From Chloranthus sessilifolius (taxonomy: Eukaryota; Streptophyta; Magnoliopsida; Chloranthales; Chloranthaceae): a DNA stretch of 64,000 nucleotides. The notes under the pieces were generated by a model. The model saw only the letters and a program-made list of their open reading frames with translations, did no database searches and had not been told where the DNA came from. The DNA lies in contig CM037587.1 in NCBI GenBank assembly GCA_021018995.1, positions 67,289,604-67,353,603 of the forward strand, given 5' to 3'. Shown one piece after another: positions 39,323 through 51,015 of the stretch (positions are counted from its first letter, which is position 1; each line of letters opens with the position of its first letter). A program made the translations under genes and the position numbers.

Positions 39323-40332
39323 TCCCAGGATAACCAAAATCAAAAAGTCACTGTCTCCTGAGGAAAGAAAAAGTATGATCGACTTCCTTCGGTCATACCT
39401 AGACATTTTTACATTGCGAGGACATGCAGTGCGGATCTTGATTTGGTCGAGCATGAGTTGCCCCTCTACCCACGATATGAAGCCGATCAAGCGGAAGAGG
39501 CGTCTCAGGCGAATGGATCTTTGAAAGTCAAAGACGAGTTCATCAAACAATATGGCTGGGGGTTTCTCATGGTATCCAAGTACCCGCAGTGGCTAGCCAA
39601 TATCGTACCTGTGCCAAAGAAGGATGAAAAGGTCCGCATGTGCATCGATTTCTGCAATTTGAATAGAGCGAGCCCAAAGGACAATTTCCCACTACCACAC
39701 ATTGACATCTTGGTAGGCAACACTGCTAAGCATGGAATGCTCTCATTTATGGATGGATTCTCAGGATACAATCAGATCAAAAGGGCAGAGGTTGATCGCG
39801 AGAAGACAGCGTTCATTACCCCTTGGGGAACCTTTTGCTATCAAGTCATGCCATTCGGGCTGAAGAATGCTGATGTAACATACCAGAGAGCTATGACTGC
39901 ACTATTTCATGACATGTTGCACCGAGAGATTGAAGTGTATGTTGACAACATGATAGCCAAGTCACCGAAGCAAAGCGACCATCTGGGAAACCTTCAGAAG
40001 CTGTTCAAAGGTTGAGAAAATATAGACTACGTCTGAATCCACAAAAGTGCGCGTTCGGGGCTATGTCAGGGAAACTGCTAGGGTTCATCGTCAGCAGGAG
40101 AGGGATCGAGGTCGACCCAATCAAAGTTAAAGCCATCACTGAAATTCCACCGTCGTCTACCGAGAAAGAGGTTAGAGGGTTTCTGGGCAGAATACAGTAT
40201 ATCAGTTGGTTCATTGCACAACTAACTCCAATCTCCACGTCGATCTTCAAGTTACTAAGGAAGAATTCACCAATTGAATGGAACGACAATTGTCAAGCAA
40301 CGTTCAAAAAAATCAAAAAGCTACCTCCTTAA
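39323..40332 (+). pseudogene. Tat reverse transcriptase
   Basis: Blocks in order: SPEERKSMIDFLRSYLDIF, a one-base shift near 39410, EHELPLYP, WLANIVPVPKKDEKVRMCID, FSGYNQIK, AFITPWGTFCYQVMPFGLKN, then EVYVDNMIAKS where the polymerase needs YVDD. The second Asp is Asn (G-to-A at a former CpG), so polymerisation should fail. A frameshift near 40010 moves the frame to RKYRLRLNPQKCAFG, GKLLGFIVSRRGIEVDP and EKEVRGFLGRIQYI, the thumb and connection. Confidence 0.92.
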
Positions 40333-41200
40333 TCCTCCTGTTTTGGTACCACCTGAGCCAGGGAGACCACTCTTGATGTATCTCTCCATGACGAAAGTTT
40401 CGATGGGATGTGTCTTGGGGCAGTACGATGAAACAGGAAGAAGAGAGCAGGCCATTTACTATCTGAGCAAGAAGTTTACTAATTACAAGGCGCACTATTC
40501 TCATTTGGAGAAAGCATGCCTAGCTCTTGTATGGGCTACTCAAAGGCTCCGCCACTACTTACTATCCCAGGCTATTCTACTCTTGGCCCGAATGGACCCG
40601 TTGAAATACCTGTTTAAGAGGCCAGCTCTCACTGGACGAACCGCACATTGGCAACTTTTATTATCTGAATTCGACATCACGTACGTCACTCAGAAATCAA
40701 TCAAGGGGTAGGCGATTGCTGATCATCTTGCTGATAATCCTTTACCTGACTATGAGCCGTTAAGGACCGAATTCTCAGATGAAGATATCTTATTCATGAC
40801 GAAAGACGATACAGAAGAAGCAGAAGAATCATGGGTAATGCACTTTGACGGGGCAACAAATGTCGAGGGCCAAGGAGTTGGCGCCATCCTAATCTCACCA
40901 AAAGGATCTCATATACCGGTCTCTATCAAGCTTAACTTCCCTTGCACTAACAACATGGCTGAGTATGAAGCTTGCGCCGCTGGTCTGCAGGCAGCTCTTG
41001 ATCTGAATGTAACTCACCTTCGAGTATTTGGCGATTCATAGTTAATCATATGTCAAATGAATGGTGACTGGAAGATGAAAGACAAGAAAATGTTCCCCTA
41101 TCATGAACACCTTGAGGATCTGATAGCTTGCTTCCAATATGTGACTTTCTCATACGTCCCCCGAATAAGGAATCGCTTTGCCAATGCATTAGCAACTTTG
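40274..41200 (+). pseudogene. Tat dual RNase H (gypsy type plus second type)
   Basis: The first domain (40274-40711) reads MGCVLGQYDETGRREQAIYY, LEKACLALVWATQRLRHY and WQLLLSEFDITYVTQ. The second (40796 on) reads WVMHFDGATNVEGQGVGAIL, NNMAEYEACAAGLQAAL and FGDS, the archaeal-like RNase H that marks the Tat group. TAG stops at 40709 and 41039 interrupt it. Both are in the same frame as integrase. Confidence 0.9.
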
Positions 41201-42583
41201 GCATCAATGATTGAAATCCCCTATGGTGTTGAGATGAAGCCGATCGTGATCGAGCAGAGGAATGAGCCAGCCTTCTGCCTCCAGATTGAGGAACCTACAA
41301 AGCCTGATGATGAGCCACCTTGGTTCTCAAATATCAAGAATTTCCTCGAGACCCTAACTTTCCCAGAGGGTGCATCCAAGACAGATCGACGAACCATTCA
41401 ACGTTTAGCGACAGGTTACGTCATTTGCGGGGAATGCCTCTACAAGAGATCATACAATAACATCTTACTCAGGTGCCTCACTGAAAGTGAAGCGGTCAAT
41501 ATTATGAAAGAAATCCATGAGGGAGTATGCAAAGCCCATGTCAGCGGTCACATGCTCGCTAAGAAAATTCTACGGCAGGGATACTTTTGGACCACCATGG
41601 AATCGGATTGCTGCAAACATGTTCAAAAATACTACAAGTGTCAAGAACACTCCAGCCTGCTACACGCTAATGCCATTGATCTTCACTGCCTGACCACTCC
41701 TTGGCCATTTGCTACTTGGGGCCTTGTCGTTGTCGGAATGATTAATCCAAAAGCATCAAACGGACATCGGTTCATCCTCGTCGCCATTGAATACTTCACC
41801 AAGTGGGTAGAAGCGGCGTCATATGCCAACATCACTGCCAGTCATGTCGAGAAGTTTCTCAAGAACAATATTGTGTGCCGATTTGGAGTACCCAAAGATA
41901 TCATCATGGACAACGGCACAAACTTTGCGAATAAGCGCATCCGAGACTTCTGCGAGCAATACAAGATCAAGCACCATCGCTCATCCCCTTATCGGCCTCA
42001 AACTAATGGAGCCGTGGAAGCCGCGAACAAGACAGTCGTCCGCGTCCTTGAGAAAATGGTCATCACTTATCGAGATTGGAGTGACATGCTGCCATTTGCT
42101 TTGTAGGCCTACCGAACGTCGATCTGTACCGCTACAGGGGCAACACCATTCTCCCTTGTGTATGGAACTGAGGCCATCCTCCCGGTAGAGGTTGAAGTAC
42201 CCTCACTCCAAATCCTCATAGAATCAGGCTTACCCGAAGCAGAGAGAGAGAGATCCTGCTTTGACCAGCTGAACTTACTGGATGAAAAGAGACTCCTAGC
42301 CTTATGCCACACTCAGGTTTACCAGGGGCGAGTCGCATGCGGTTAAAATAAACTTGCCTGCGGTCGAGATCTAAAGGTAGGAGATACTGTGCTAAAGAAG
42401 ATCTTCCCATCCCTCCACGCCATCCCTCCACGCCGATCCAAGGAAAAATTCAAGCCGAACTGGGAAGGACCATACGTCATTCGAGAAGTGCTGCCAAGAT
42501 ACGCCATCCGCCTCGCCACCATGGATGGAGATCATCTTCTTGAGCCCATCAACGCTGGATACGTCCGACGGTTCTACTCTTAG
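41200..42583 (+). pseudogene. Tat integrase
   Basis: The zinc-finger region HEGVCKAHVSGHMLAKKIL ... KYYKCQEH has lost the first Cys of the C-x2-C pair. In the catalytic core the first Asp (WGMDVIG in relatives) is Val (WGLVVVG), the second is kept in MDNGTNF and the Glu in GAVEAANK. A TAG at 42104 replaces Trp or similar in LPFALxAYRTS and a TAA lies at 42344. The C-terminal part has FKPNWEGPYVIREVLP and ends INAGYVRRFYS at 42583. It would insert element cDNA; this copy should be dead. Confidence 0.92.
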
Positions 42584-44209
42584 TCTATTGTAATAAGGTA
42601 AGTATTGATGAAATAGATACGTGACTGCTTAAGAACCATCCAAAAGAGGCCATCATTCCAAGCACAGTAGCCCAAAAACATCCCTAAAATTGATGATATC
42701 CTTCGCTATCCCATTTGAGCCTGGGTCTTTCTTTCAATAAACCCATTCCCCAAAAAAAAATATACGTGTACATATACCAAAAAAAAAAGAGAGAGAAAAG
42801 ATGAAGTAGAGTTACTATTAAAATCTAAAAAAATCGAAAAAGCAAAACCTTAAAAGAGATTGCCTGAAATGAAGCAAAAAGAACAAATATGTGTAGAAGA
42901 ATCACGGGACATGTACAATAAAACCCCCCAGGAAGAAAGTATGTTGAGAAAACTGAAGCCGTATCAAGGAAACCCTTTTAGCCCAACATACCTTCAAATC
43001 CTAACCTAACCCATTGCCAAGCTACACCCTGAAGGAAGCCCTCTTCGTAGGTTCACAAGCAGTCATAATATCTGTTAAGTCAACATGAGCCAAGTCATGA
43101 GACGACACCAGAACCCCATCCAGCCGGCTATGACGAAATCAAAGTCTATGTCGTGGCTCTTGAAAATATAATGAAAAGAATAAAAATAAATAAAAATACA
43201 AGCTCAAAGCAAGATGGACGTAGTGAAAATCCGAAAGGGCGCTATGGGTAAAAATAGCAAGCTTGTGCGGACCAGGTGAAAACCCGAAAGGGTGCTTGTG
43301 GTAAGAGAGCTAAACTCATGGACGTAGTGAAAACCCGAAAGGGCGCCGCGGGTAAAAAAAGGGAGATAAAAAAAAAGAAAAAAAAAGAGAAGAAGAAAAA
43401 AGAAAAGAGGAAAGGGTTGGACTGATTGAGAAGATTGATGTTTGAGGAACCCTTTTGTCACTCTTCCTGTACCCTCTTGTCCGACTAGGCTTCTCATGCT
43501 AGTTCGAATCAAGTCCCGACCATAATTGTCATTATGAAACTCGCACCGTCAAACGTATGACCCAAGGCAAGGAGAAAGGTTTAACTCAATCAAAAGGGAT
43601 CAACGTTCCGGCCTTGGTAAAATCTGAAAACTCACTCAGGACCGACTGCATGAAAGAGTTCGACTATGCTCAAAATGGGACCCATTACTCCGTCTCACTA
43701 TCAAGGCATCAAAAAAAAAAAAAAAAGAAGAAAAGTCAAAAAAAAAAAAAAAATCATCAACAAAAATCAAAACACTAAAAAATGTGTATATATATTTCTA
43801 CTCATTTTTATGTACATATTTCCAGCATCATATTTCAATCTCAAAAATAAAGAAAAATAAAAAAAAATCTCCAAAAACAAAAATCCAAAAAAAATATATA
43901 ATGAAAATGAAAAAGTGTAGGTAGAAATCTACTTTTTCTTCTATTGTTTAGGATGAATTTTCTTTATTTGTATAAATAAAAAAGGGACTGCCGTTTTCTC
44001 GAGAATGTGCAGGAACATCACACGGTCCAAAGCCTCGAAGCGGGCAACTTCTCAGCGATGGACAAATCAGATAAAGCATCTCACCACCGACGTCAGGTCT
44101 AAAAAAAATTTGATGATGAAAATCATTTTAAAAAGACAAAGCCATTTTTTTGATGCATCTTAGTAAATGCCCTTGGTTTAATACCGCAGGCAGCTTTTAA
44201 TGCTTTTTT
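42584..44209 (+). other. Tat 3' non-coding region
   Basis: A-rich, with no long ORF that resembles a protein. It holds the hairpin repeats at 43222-43350 and poly-A stretches (43710-43755). Confidence 0.7.
43222..43350 (+). repeat. Three repeated GAAA-loop hairpins
   Basis: The unit gtgaaaacccgaaagggcgc occurs three times with small changes. Each contains a stem of CCC (or UCC) and GGG closing a GAAA loop: 43230-43239, 43283-43292, 43334-43343. GAAA is a GNRA-type RNA tetraloop. Confidence 0.7.
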
Positions 44210-45640
44210 TAATGTAATAATAAGCGGGGAATGTCTTAGGTCTAAGGTTTGCCTTGGATCCATGGATCCTATTTCAAAATAGGAGCGACAGTATCGGTCC
44301 CGGTCAAATAGTCAATGTTTCGATCAAGTCGACTCCACCGCTAAATCTTCGCCCTGATCGCTCCATATTTTGGTTTCAGGTGAACTTGAGTGCCTTGTAC
44401 TTCAAGTTCGTCACATGATATTTTTGGAGGTGTAGACTTTTGGTCCTCGCTGTCTGGGCGTGCGCCCTACGGGATTTGTGGTCCGAATAACTGCGTCCTC
44501 AAAAAGATCCATTGTTGGATTGATTCCAACCTGTCAGATATGAAACTATGTTAGACAACTATGTGCAAACATGCATTCAGAAGGGTTCATTTCCCTTTCA
44601 TTTTCTGCATGGTTAAAACCTGTATGGGCAGCGGTATCCCTATAAAGTATACGCCATGTGTCTGGGTATCGTATGATGGTCGTTTATCCCCGTAAACTGT
44701 ACCCGGGCGGGTCCGGGTCAGGGCTTCCATCGCCTTTGTTGCTTATCGCCCCTAGTGGGTGCATGTTTATGCATAGTTATTCATTTGTAACTTCATTGAT
44801 GACGGAGTCCAAGATTGAGTATCCTTCGGTGGACACCCAATTCTGACTCGGTCTTTTCGATATCAGATGAACTTGAGTACGTTGGCTTCAGTTTCGTCGC
44901 AAACTACAGCGAAGGCACGAGCTCTTGGTATGCGTTGTCTGGGCGTGCGCCTCCTGGGGTTCGAGGTCCAGATAATGCTTGTTTAAAAAAAAAGAAAAAA
45001 AGAATAAATCTGTGCTTCCCCACAGAGCTACGCACATACGTGTTCTGATGCGATAAAAATGTCGATATTTTATCAGCAACACCACTGTGCTATAATAACG
45101 TCCTAAGTCTAAGGCACACCTTGGATTCTGGATCCTACTTCAAGGAAGGAGCAACGGTGTCAATCCCAGTCAAACAGTCAATGTTTCGATCGAGTTGATT
45201 CCACTGCTAAATCTTTGCAATGAGCGCTCTGTTTTGGATTCATGTGAACTTGAGTGTCTTAAGCTTCGGATTCTCCGTTGGAAGGTCAATCGTTGGTTGA
45301 GACCAACCTGTTGAGAAGGAGATTATGTGTCAATCAAACTATGTGCAACCATGCATTCAGAAGGGACCATTTCCCTTTTTATTTTCTGCAGGCTTAAAAC
45401 CTGTACGGGCAGCGGTATCCCTATAAAGTGTATGCCATGCGTCTGGGTATTCGTATGATGATCGTTTGTCCTCGTAAATTATACTCGGGCGGGTCCAGGT
45501 CGGGGCATCCAACACCTTTGTTGTTGCTTATTACCCCCAATGGGTGCATGTTTATGCATAGTTAATTGATATTTATGATCATTGTTGGCAGAAACCAGGA
45601 TTGGATGTCCCTTTTGGGTAGACACCCGATAACTAGTTGG
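44210..45640 (+). repeat. Two diverged copies of a 600-bp block
   Basis: 44225-44860 and 45095-45640 share ccttggatcc, gtcaatgtttcgatc, gcattcagaaggg, gggcagcggtatccctataa and gggtgcatgtttatgcatag in the same order. The reversed family-A remnant at 17497-18800 carries one such block. Confidence 0.8.
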
Positions 45641-46301
45641 ATCTGTTTAGTGGTATTTGAAGCTGGACACTCTGGGTCATGTGGATCTGGGGCACGTTCT
45701 GAAAAATGTCACGCACTCCTAAAAAGTGTTGTGACATCTATTCACTTCACTCAGGTGGTCATGCTAAATAAACTTTGGGATCGATGGGTTCGCCCAAAGA
45801 TCTCGAACCCTGCTTTCAGCAGGGGCACCGTGAATAATCCAATGAGGTCGTCAAATGCCTTGCAGGATTGGATGCAAACTGTGGAGCCTTATGTATGTTT
45901 ACTTCGCGTCTATCTTTGAATGTGGGCCGATCACTCCTCTTACTTACAAAGCTGTTGCATTCAAAATGAATCTCGAACATCAATCACCTTTAAAACATCT
46001 CGAGAAGCGAACGTTTTTCTCGACTAATGGGTTTTCGCAACTCGAGAGGCGAACATTTTTCCCAGCTATTGAGCTTTCTCAACTCATTCCACCTCGGTTA
46101 TGCCTAGTAATATCGCTAAGCGCTTGGGAACTGATTACCTCGAGAAATGAATGATTAGCCTGGCACTCCAAGGCTTTCATTTTCTCACCGTGTTACTCAC
46201 CTGATGTTTAAAGTTCAGTCTGAATGCAGCAGACCTGTCAATAATGTCTTAGGCCTCTTCGGATGTCTCTTTTCTTTGGCATATGATCATTAGTGATCGG
46301 A

Positions 46302-46318
46302 TACCAAAGAGGGGCATC
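46302..46318 (+). promoter_or_regulatory. Polypurine tract
   Basis: ccaaagaggggcatc directly before the 3' LTR; the reversed equivalent adjoins LTR copy 3 at 17497. Confidence 0.7.
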
Positions 46319-47325
46319 TGTAGACACCCAAATTTGGCCCAAGGCCCGATCGAAACACCTTTCGAGAGAGGTGTAATTATGAGCTTTTGATGGCATGTAT
46401 GGAACCCTTAGGAATCACCCTAAACCCTTAGAAATCACCCTAGATCTCTTAGGAACCTATCCCAAACCTTTAGAAACCAATCCCGAACCCTTAGAAATTA
46501 ACCATACCCTTTTCAGATCTATTAGAACCCTTCCCGGGCATGATTCGAACCCCCCTAAACAGCGGTTAGAAAGAGGAGTGCTAAAGTTTTTATGGATAGT
46601 TGCCCTACCTAAAGTATATACCATTGGAAAGTAGAGCTTCCCATTTTTTTAATGAGCTAAGAATCACCTAATTTGGAGTTGTACATCAAAAGATATGCCA
46701 GAATGAAGATCATAAATTTGTACGAGATATTGCAAAATCGGACCCATAGAGCCAATTTCGAACTAACCAAAATAGCTGATGAAAAGAGGAGTTTTAAGGT
46801 TAGCATATATAGTTTTCCAACCTAAGGCCTATACCATTGGAAAGTAGACTTTCCCAGCTTTCCAACGAGCCAAGAATCACCTAATTTGGAGTTGTACATA
46901 ACAAGTTATGATAATTTGAAAGAGCTTAAGTGAGAAGATCTTTCTCCCTTTGGTGCACCATCCCCATACAAATTTTAGAATTGAAAAAGCCCCTTTAGAC
47001 CTTAGTATTTCACTAAAAACCTTTAAGTTAGGTGTGTGTTACCCCCTAGCTTTCCTTCTCTACCTCTTAGTTTCAAGCCTTAGGAGTTAGAATCTCATTT
47101 CATACCATACAAGCCTTCAAAAAGCTCACCGAAGCAAACCAACACAAGGCTCCCCAACGGTGCTACAAGGGCCCGAGAGCTCCAACTTTCCCCTCAATTC
47201 CACTACCTTATTTGCTTTTCCTCTATCCTAGAATTGAGCCGTTACGCTGCCCAAATTTCTGCAAGCGGGAAGGGCTCAATAGGATCGGTGTGGCTTCGGG
47301 CAAGGGGAAGTGCCGCTCATTTTAC

Positions 47326-47381
<56 letters not shown>

Positions 47382-47653
47382 TATATAAACCAGCCCCACA
47401 GAGACCTGGCCTTAAGTAGAGACCGTATTTAGCTGGTTGATCGGGTGCCTAACACCTTCCCGATCGATAACCGAGGCCCCTACCCAAGAGCCTTTGGTGT
47501 GGACCGAATTCAGAATCATATTTTTAGCACTTCGGTGCTCATAAAAGTGAACTAGGTATCTCGGGACACCGAAAGCTCCGGGTGGCGATTCTATATTTTT
47601 CGTTAGAGAGCGCATCGTCGCGACGGGATCATCTCGATTCCTACGATTGCACA
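46319..47653 (+). repeat. 3' LTR of Tat element, internally deleted
   Basis: 1,335 bp ending GATTGCACA. Compared with the 5' LTR it jumps from the sequence at about 31340 to that at about 31745, losing the region with the TATA-like box. It also carries a (TA)n run at 47332-47380. Confidence 0.9.
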
Positions 47654-47841
47654 CAATATGTATCATATTGTAGCTATTAGATTCGGAGGTCACCGGGTTG
47701 GTACACTGAATGTATCGGTTCATATATAGTAATATGTATTGATCAATACATACCAATGTAATGTCCAAAACCGATACATATCGATTTTGGAGCTAGGCCA
47801 TACGTACCCACCACCACTCCCCGAGAATACCACAGTTGATG
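47654..47841. other. Host or older repeat between two retrotransposons
   Basis: 188 bp with gatacat/atgtatc words like those at 29796. It is the left side of the target into which the chromovirus inserted; its right side resumes at 60766. Confidence 0.6.
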
Positions 47842-50480
47842 TGTGACAGCCCGGATTTCGGCACCCCGAAACCCGTGCCATCAGCACGATCATCTTGACC
47901 GTGCCCCTTAACTATGCACGGAACACTGGTATATCAAGCATAAAAAGAAGTAAGAACAACTCGCGGAATTTAAATCTAATTAGAAATACTTTTCAAAAGA
48001 CAGTTCTACCCTCATGCCCCTACATGAAGGGAGAACCGATCCGAACCATCGATGATATAAATCATCACAGATGGTTCGCCCCAAAGGAATAATCCAAACT
48101 CTATACATATACATGTTTTCACAAAATAAAGGCTTGACATACCAAGCCGTACAATCTCTACTCAAAACTCCTCAAAGTAGCACAACGGAGTCCTCTAGAA
48201 GAAGTCCTCTGGAGGTGGCTCCAACTCCTCGCCGGCAGCAAAGTCCGACTCGCCGGGATCGTCCCCCAAACCTCGGCTGCTACTAATGGACCAATAGTCT
48301 ATAGGGTGAGCTACATCCTAGCCCAATAGGGAACAAACACTGCTGAACATATAAGTTATAACTCACATATATTCTATGATATACCATGCATGATGTAACT
48401 ATGCAGTTGTTGATAAAACAGTTAAAAGCATTCGTTTTACTGTTGATTTCTTATGTTTTCATTTACTCATGAATAATGCTGAAAAGGCCTAAAGCAAAAC
48501 TTAAACTTTCAACTTAAGTAATCCCCGAGCAATATAGCATCGAGCCCCGATGAGATACCCTTCATCGTCATCTATATAGACAGTTTTAATGTATTCCCTG
48601 GGAATACCATATAGTACCCAAGCCCCTTTCCCCTGGGGATTGGTGGCGGGGTTTCACTTATCTCAATCAACACCCCTGGGGTGTGCTTACTATGTACGGA
48701 TAAGCCTCCGCACTGGCCTACGGTTTCGCCGCTGTATCGGTCACGGATATCCTGCCGTGTCAGTCGTGGATATCCCGCCACGTCGGTGGGGTAACCTATC
48801 AAACCTCAAATAACAAAAATATCGGTGCCTTACATATAGTTATTCACCGTGTAATTGTGCTATCTTATATCAGTTAGGCCCTATCAAACATGATTCAATC
48901 CTTGGATACATCACAGGATGTATCCATTAACTTCATCACACGATGCTCTTATCTCTTACTTCTTCATCCCACAGGGATGGCTCATTCGTTACTCTTATGA
49001 ATGTCACACACACACTTTTCACATTTCTTTAAGCAATAAAAATAATTGAATTGAAATTTATATCACTACATACATGCTCTTGTAAAATAAAGTACATGTT
49101 CAGGTGTTCCCTACCTCAAGTCTTACTTGTTCAATGCATCAAGGTCCCACGTGGCTCCTTGTGCACTAGCTTACGTACCACCTATGTTACCACATAAGGT
49201 GAAACACATCACAAAGGATGTAATAAAGAAGGTATAAGACCCTCCAAGAATCTTGAAGTCAAACTTAAAAGTCACAAAATTCATCGATCGATTAATCGAA
49301 ATCCCAAATCGATTAATCGAACACTTCGATGTCGATTTCAAAATCGATTAATCGAAAGGTCAATATCGATTAAGTAATTTCGATTAATCAAATTCTCTTC
49401 ATAAGTAAACTCCTTTATTGAACGATCGAGTTTCCGTTCGATGTCGAATCGATTTGATTAATCGAAATCTTCTTCAAAGAACACTTACTATTGAGCAGAT
49501 TCGAGTTTCCATTCGATTAATCGAATTACATTTGATTAATCGAATTCTTCTGAAGTTCTCTTACAATTGAGCGATTGAGTTTCTATTCGATTAATCGAAT
49601 TGATTTGATTAATCGAATCTCTCTTCATAAAATACACTTCTTTGTTGAGCGATTGACTTTCACAAGTCGATTAATCGATCCCAATTCGATTAATCGAAAA
49701 CTAAATCGATTAATCGAAATCCCATTTCGATTAGTCGATTTTTCATAAATCATTTCCTCCAACCCTTGGGGTCCTTTGAGTTCTCGATTAATCGATTTTC
49801 AAATCGATTAATCAAAATCAAATTTGATTAATGAAACTCCAATTCGATTAATCGAAATCGTGTCTTCGACCTTTCAACTTCACGGCCAATTTCGATTAAT
49901 GAAACCCAATTTCGATTAATCGAAATTATTGTCAACCTTCTTTTTCCCATACTTTTCCTCTATTTTTCTAAGCCATTATCCTATGATCTATCCCACATTT
50001 AACCACAACTTAACCCCTATGATCTATGCATCTTATTTACAAAAATTTACCTTGGATAGATCTCAAGTTGATCTCTATCAATAGTTGGAAGGCTAGGGTT
50101 TCTAGCTTTGGCTCTAACGGATCCCTTGCGTCGAATCCGGCCTCCTTAATGCTTGACTCCTTCTTCCAAGCATGCAATAACTCTTCTCTCACTCCTCTCT
50201 TTCTCTCTCTTCTTTACTTCTCTCAACCACAAAAACATGAAAGTTAGGGTTTTCACCCTTTTTATTTTATTTCTTTTCTCGGTGTGGAACACACACACAC
50301 CCCTCGGTGTATGTTACTCTACACACTCCTCTATCTCTCCACTCTTCTACCTTTGGTTCACATCACATCCGCTCATCTCACTTTAAGTTCATCTTTGAAC
50401 TATCTTATGGTCAAACCTAAGACCAATCGGGCACGGATCCCGAGGTCATAGTTTAACGTGATTTTTTTAGGGCTATTACA
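47842..50480 (-). repeat. 3' LTR of chromovirus
   Basis: 2,639 bp. Nearly identical to 58050-60760 over long stretches (for example 48300-48850), but differing by many short indels, most of them losses in this copy. TCGATTAATCGA palindromes run from 49287 to 49925, several degraded. Confidence 0.92.
49287..49925. repeat. TCGATTAATCGA palindrome array, 3' LTR
   Basis: About a dozen intact and several degraded copies of the 12-bp perfect palindrome, at irregular spacing. Each lies where the other LTR has an intact copy. Confidence 0.9.
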
Positions 50481-50515
50481 TCCTCCCCACCTTGGGAATT
50501 TTCGTCCTCGAAAAT
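50481..50515 (-). promoter_or_regulatory. Polypurine tract and conserved pre-LTR block
   Basis: Reversed it reads TTCGAGGACGAAAATTCC, then GGTGGGGAGGA directly before TGTAATAGCCC. The block recurs at 15684-15718, which links the two chromoviruses. Confidence 0.8.
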
Positions 50516-51015
50516 AACCCAAGGTTTATCTCGCTCTAGGACTCTCTCTCCCACACGCCTCGGTGAGGTAGTCCAATTTAGTCAGACGCACTCAAGTAGT
50601 CACACATTCACACTTATAAACATGGAAGTAAAGTTGTAACAACAAAAAGAGAAACAATTACACAAAAAGTTGAATTTCTATTAATATAGTAAAATTTTAC
50701 AAGGCGCCATATGAGTTGGCGTACAAGATATACGTCTATACAAAACATGACTGATACAAAAAATACAAATAAAACTCATGCAGGCCCCTCGCTAGGCTGG
50801 TCCGGTGCAGGAGCTGGCTCTGGCTGCGGTGGAAGGGTCTCTGTCGGCGGAGTAGATGTGGATGTGGAGGGAACCGCGTCCGTGGTGGGATGGAAGGCGG
50901 TCCTCTATGGAAGGGTGTCGTCCGGCCGTCCACTCTTCTTGTGAACCAACATATCCATGTAGGTGTGGGGTAGATGAACTGGAGGTGTGAAACATGAGGA
51001 AATCAATCCTCCTGT

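Larger units (their letters stand above)
30747..47653 (+). mobile_element. Full-length Tat-lineage Ty3/gypsy retrotransposon (family A)
   Basis: A 16.9 kb element with TG...CA LTRs of 1,738 bp (5') and 1,335 bp (3'). Flanks are AAATA (30742-30746) and CAATA (47654-47658), an imperfect five-base duplication. Order: LTR, PBS, long leader with Pro-rich ORF, gag, protease, RT, RNase H, second RNase H, integrase, long non-coding tail with repeats, PPT, LTR. The second RNase H and gag type place it in the Tat group. Multiple stops, frameshifts and changed catalytic residues make it non-autonomous today. The 3' LTR lacks about 400 bp present in the 5' LTR. Confidence 0.93.

Noticed and set aside
43557..43860. 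Lys-rich small ORFs
   Set aside because: They are translations of poly-A stretches in the non-coding tail of the Tat element.
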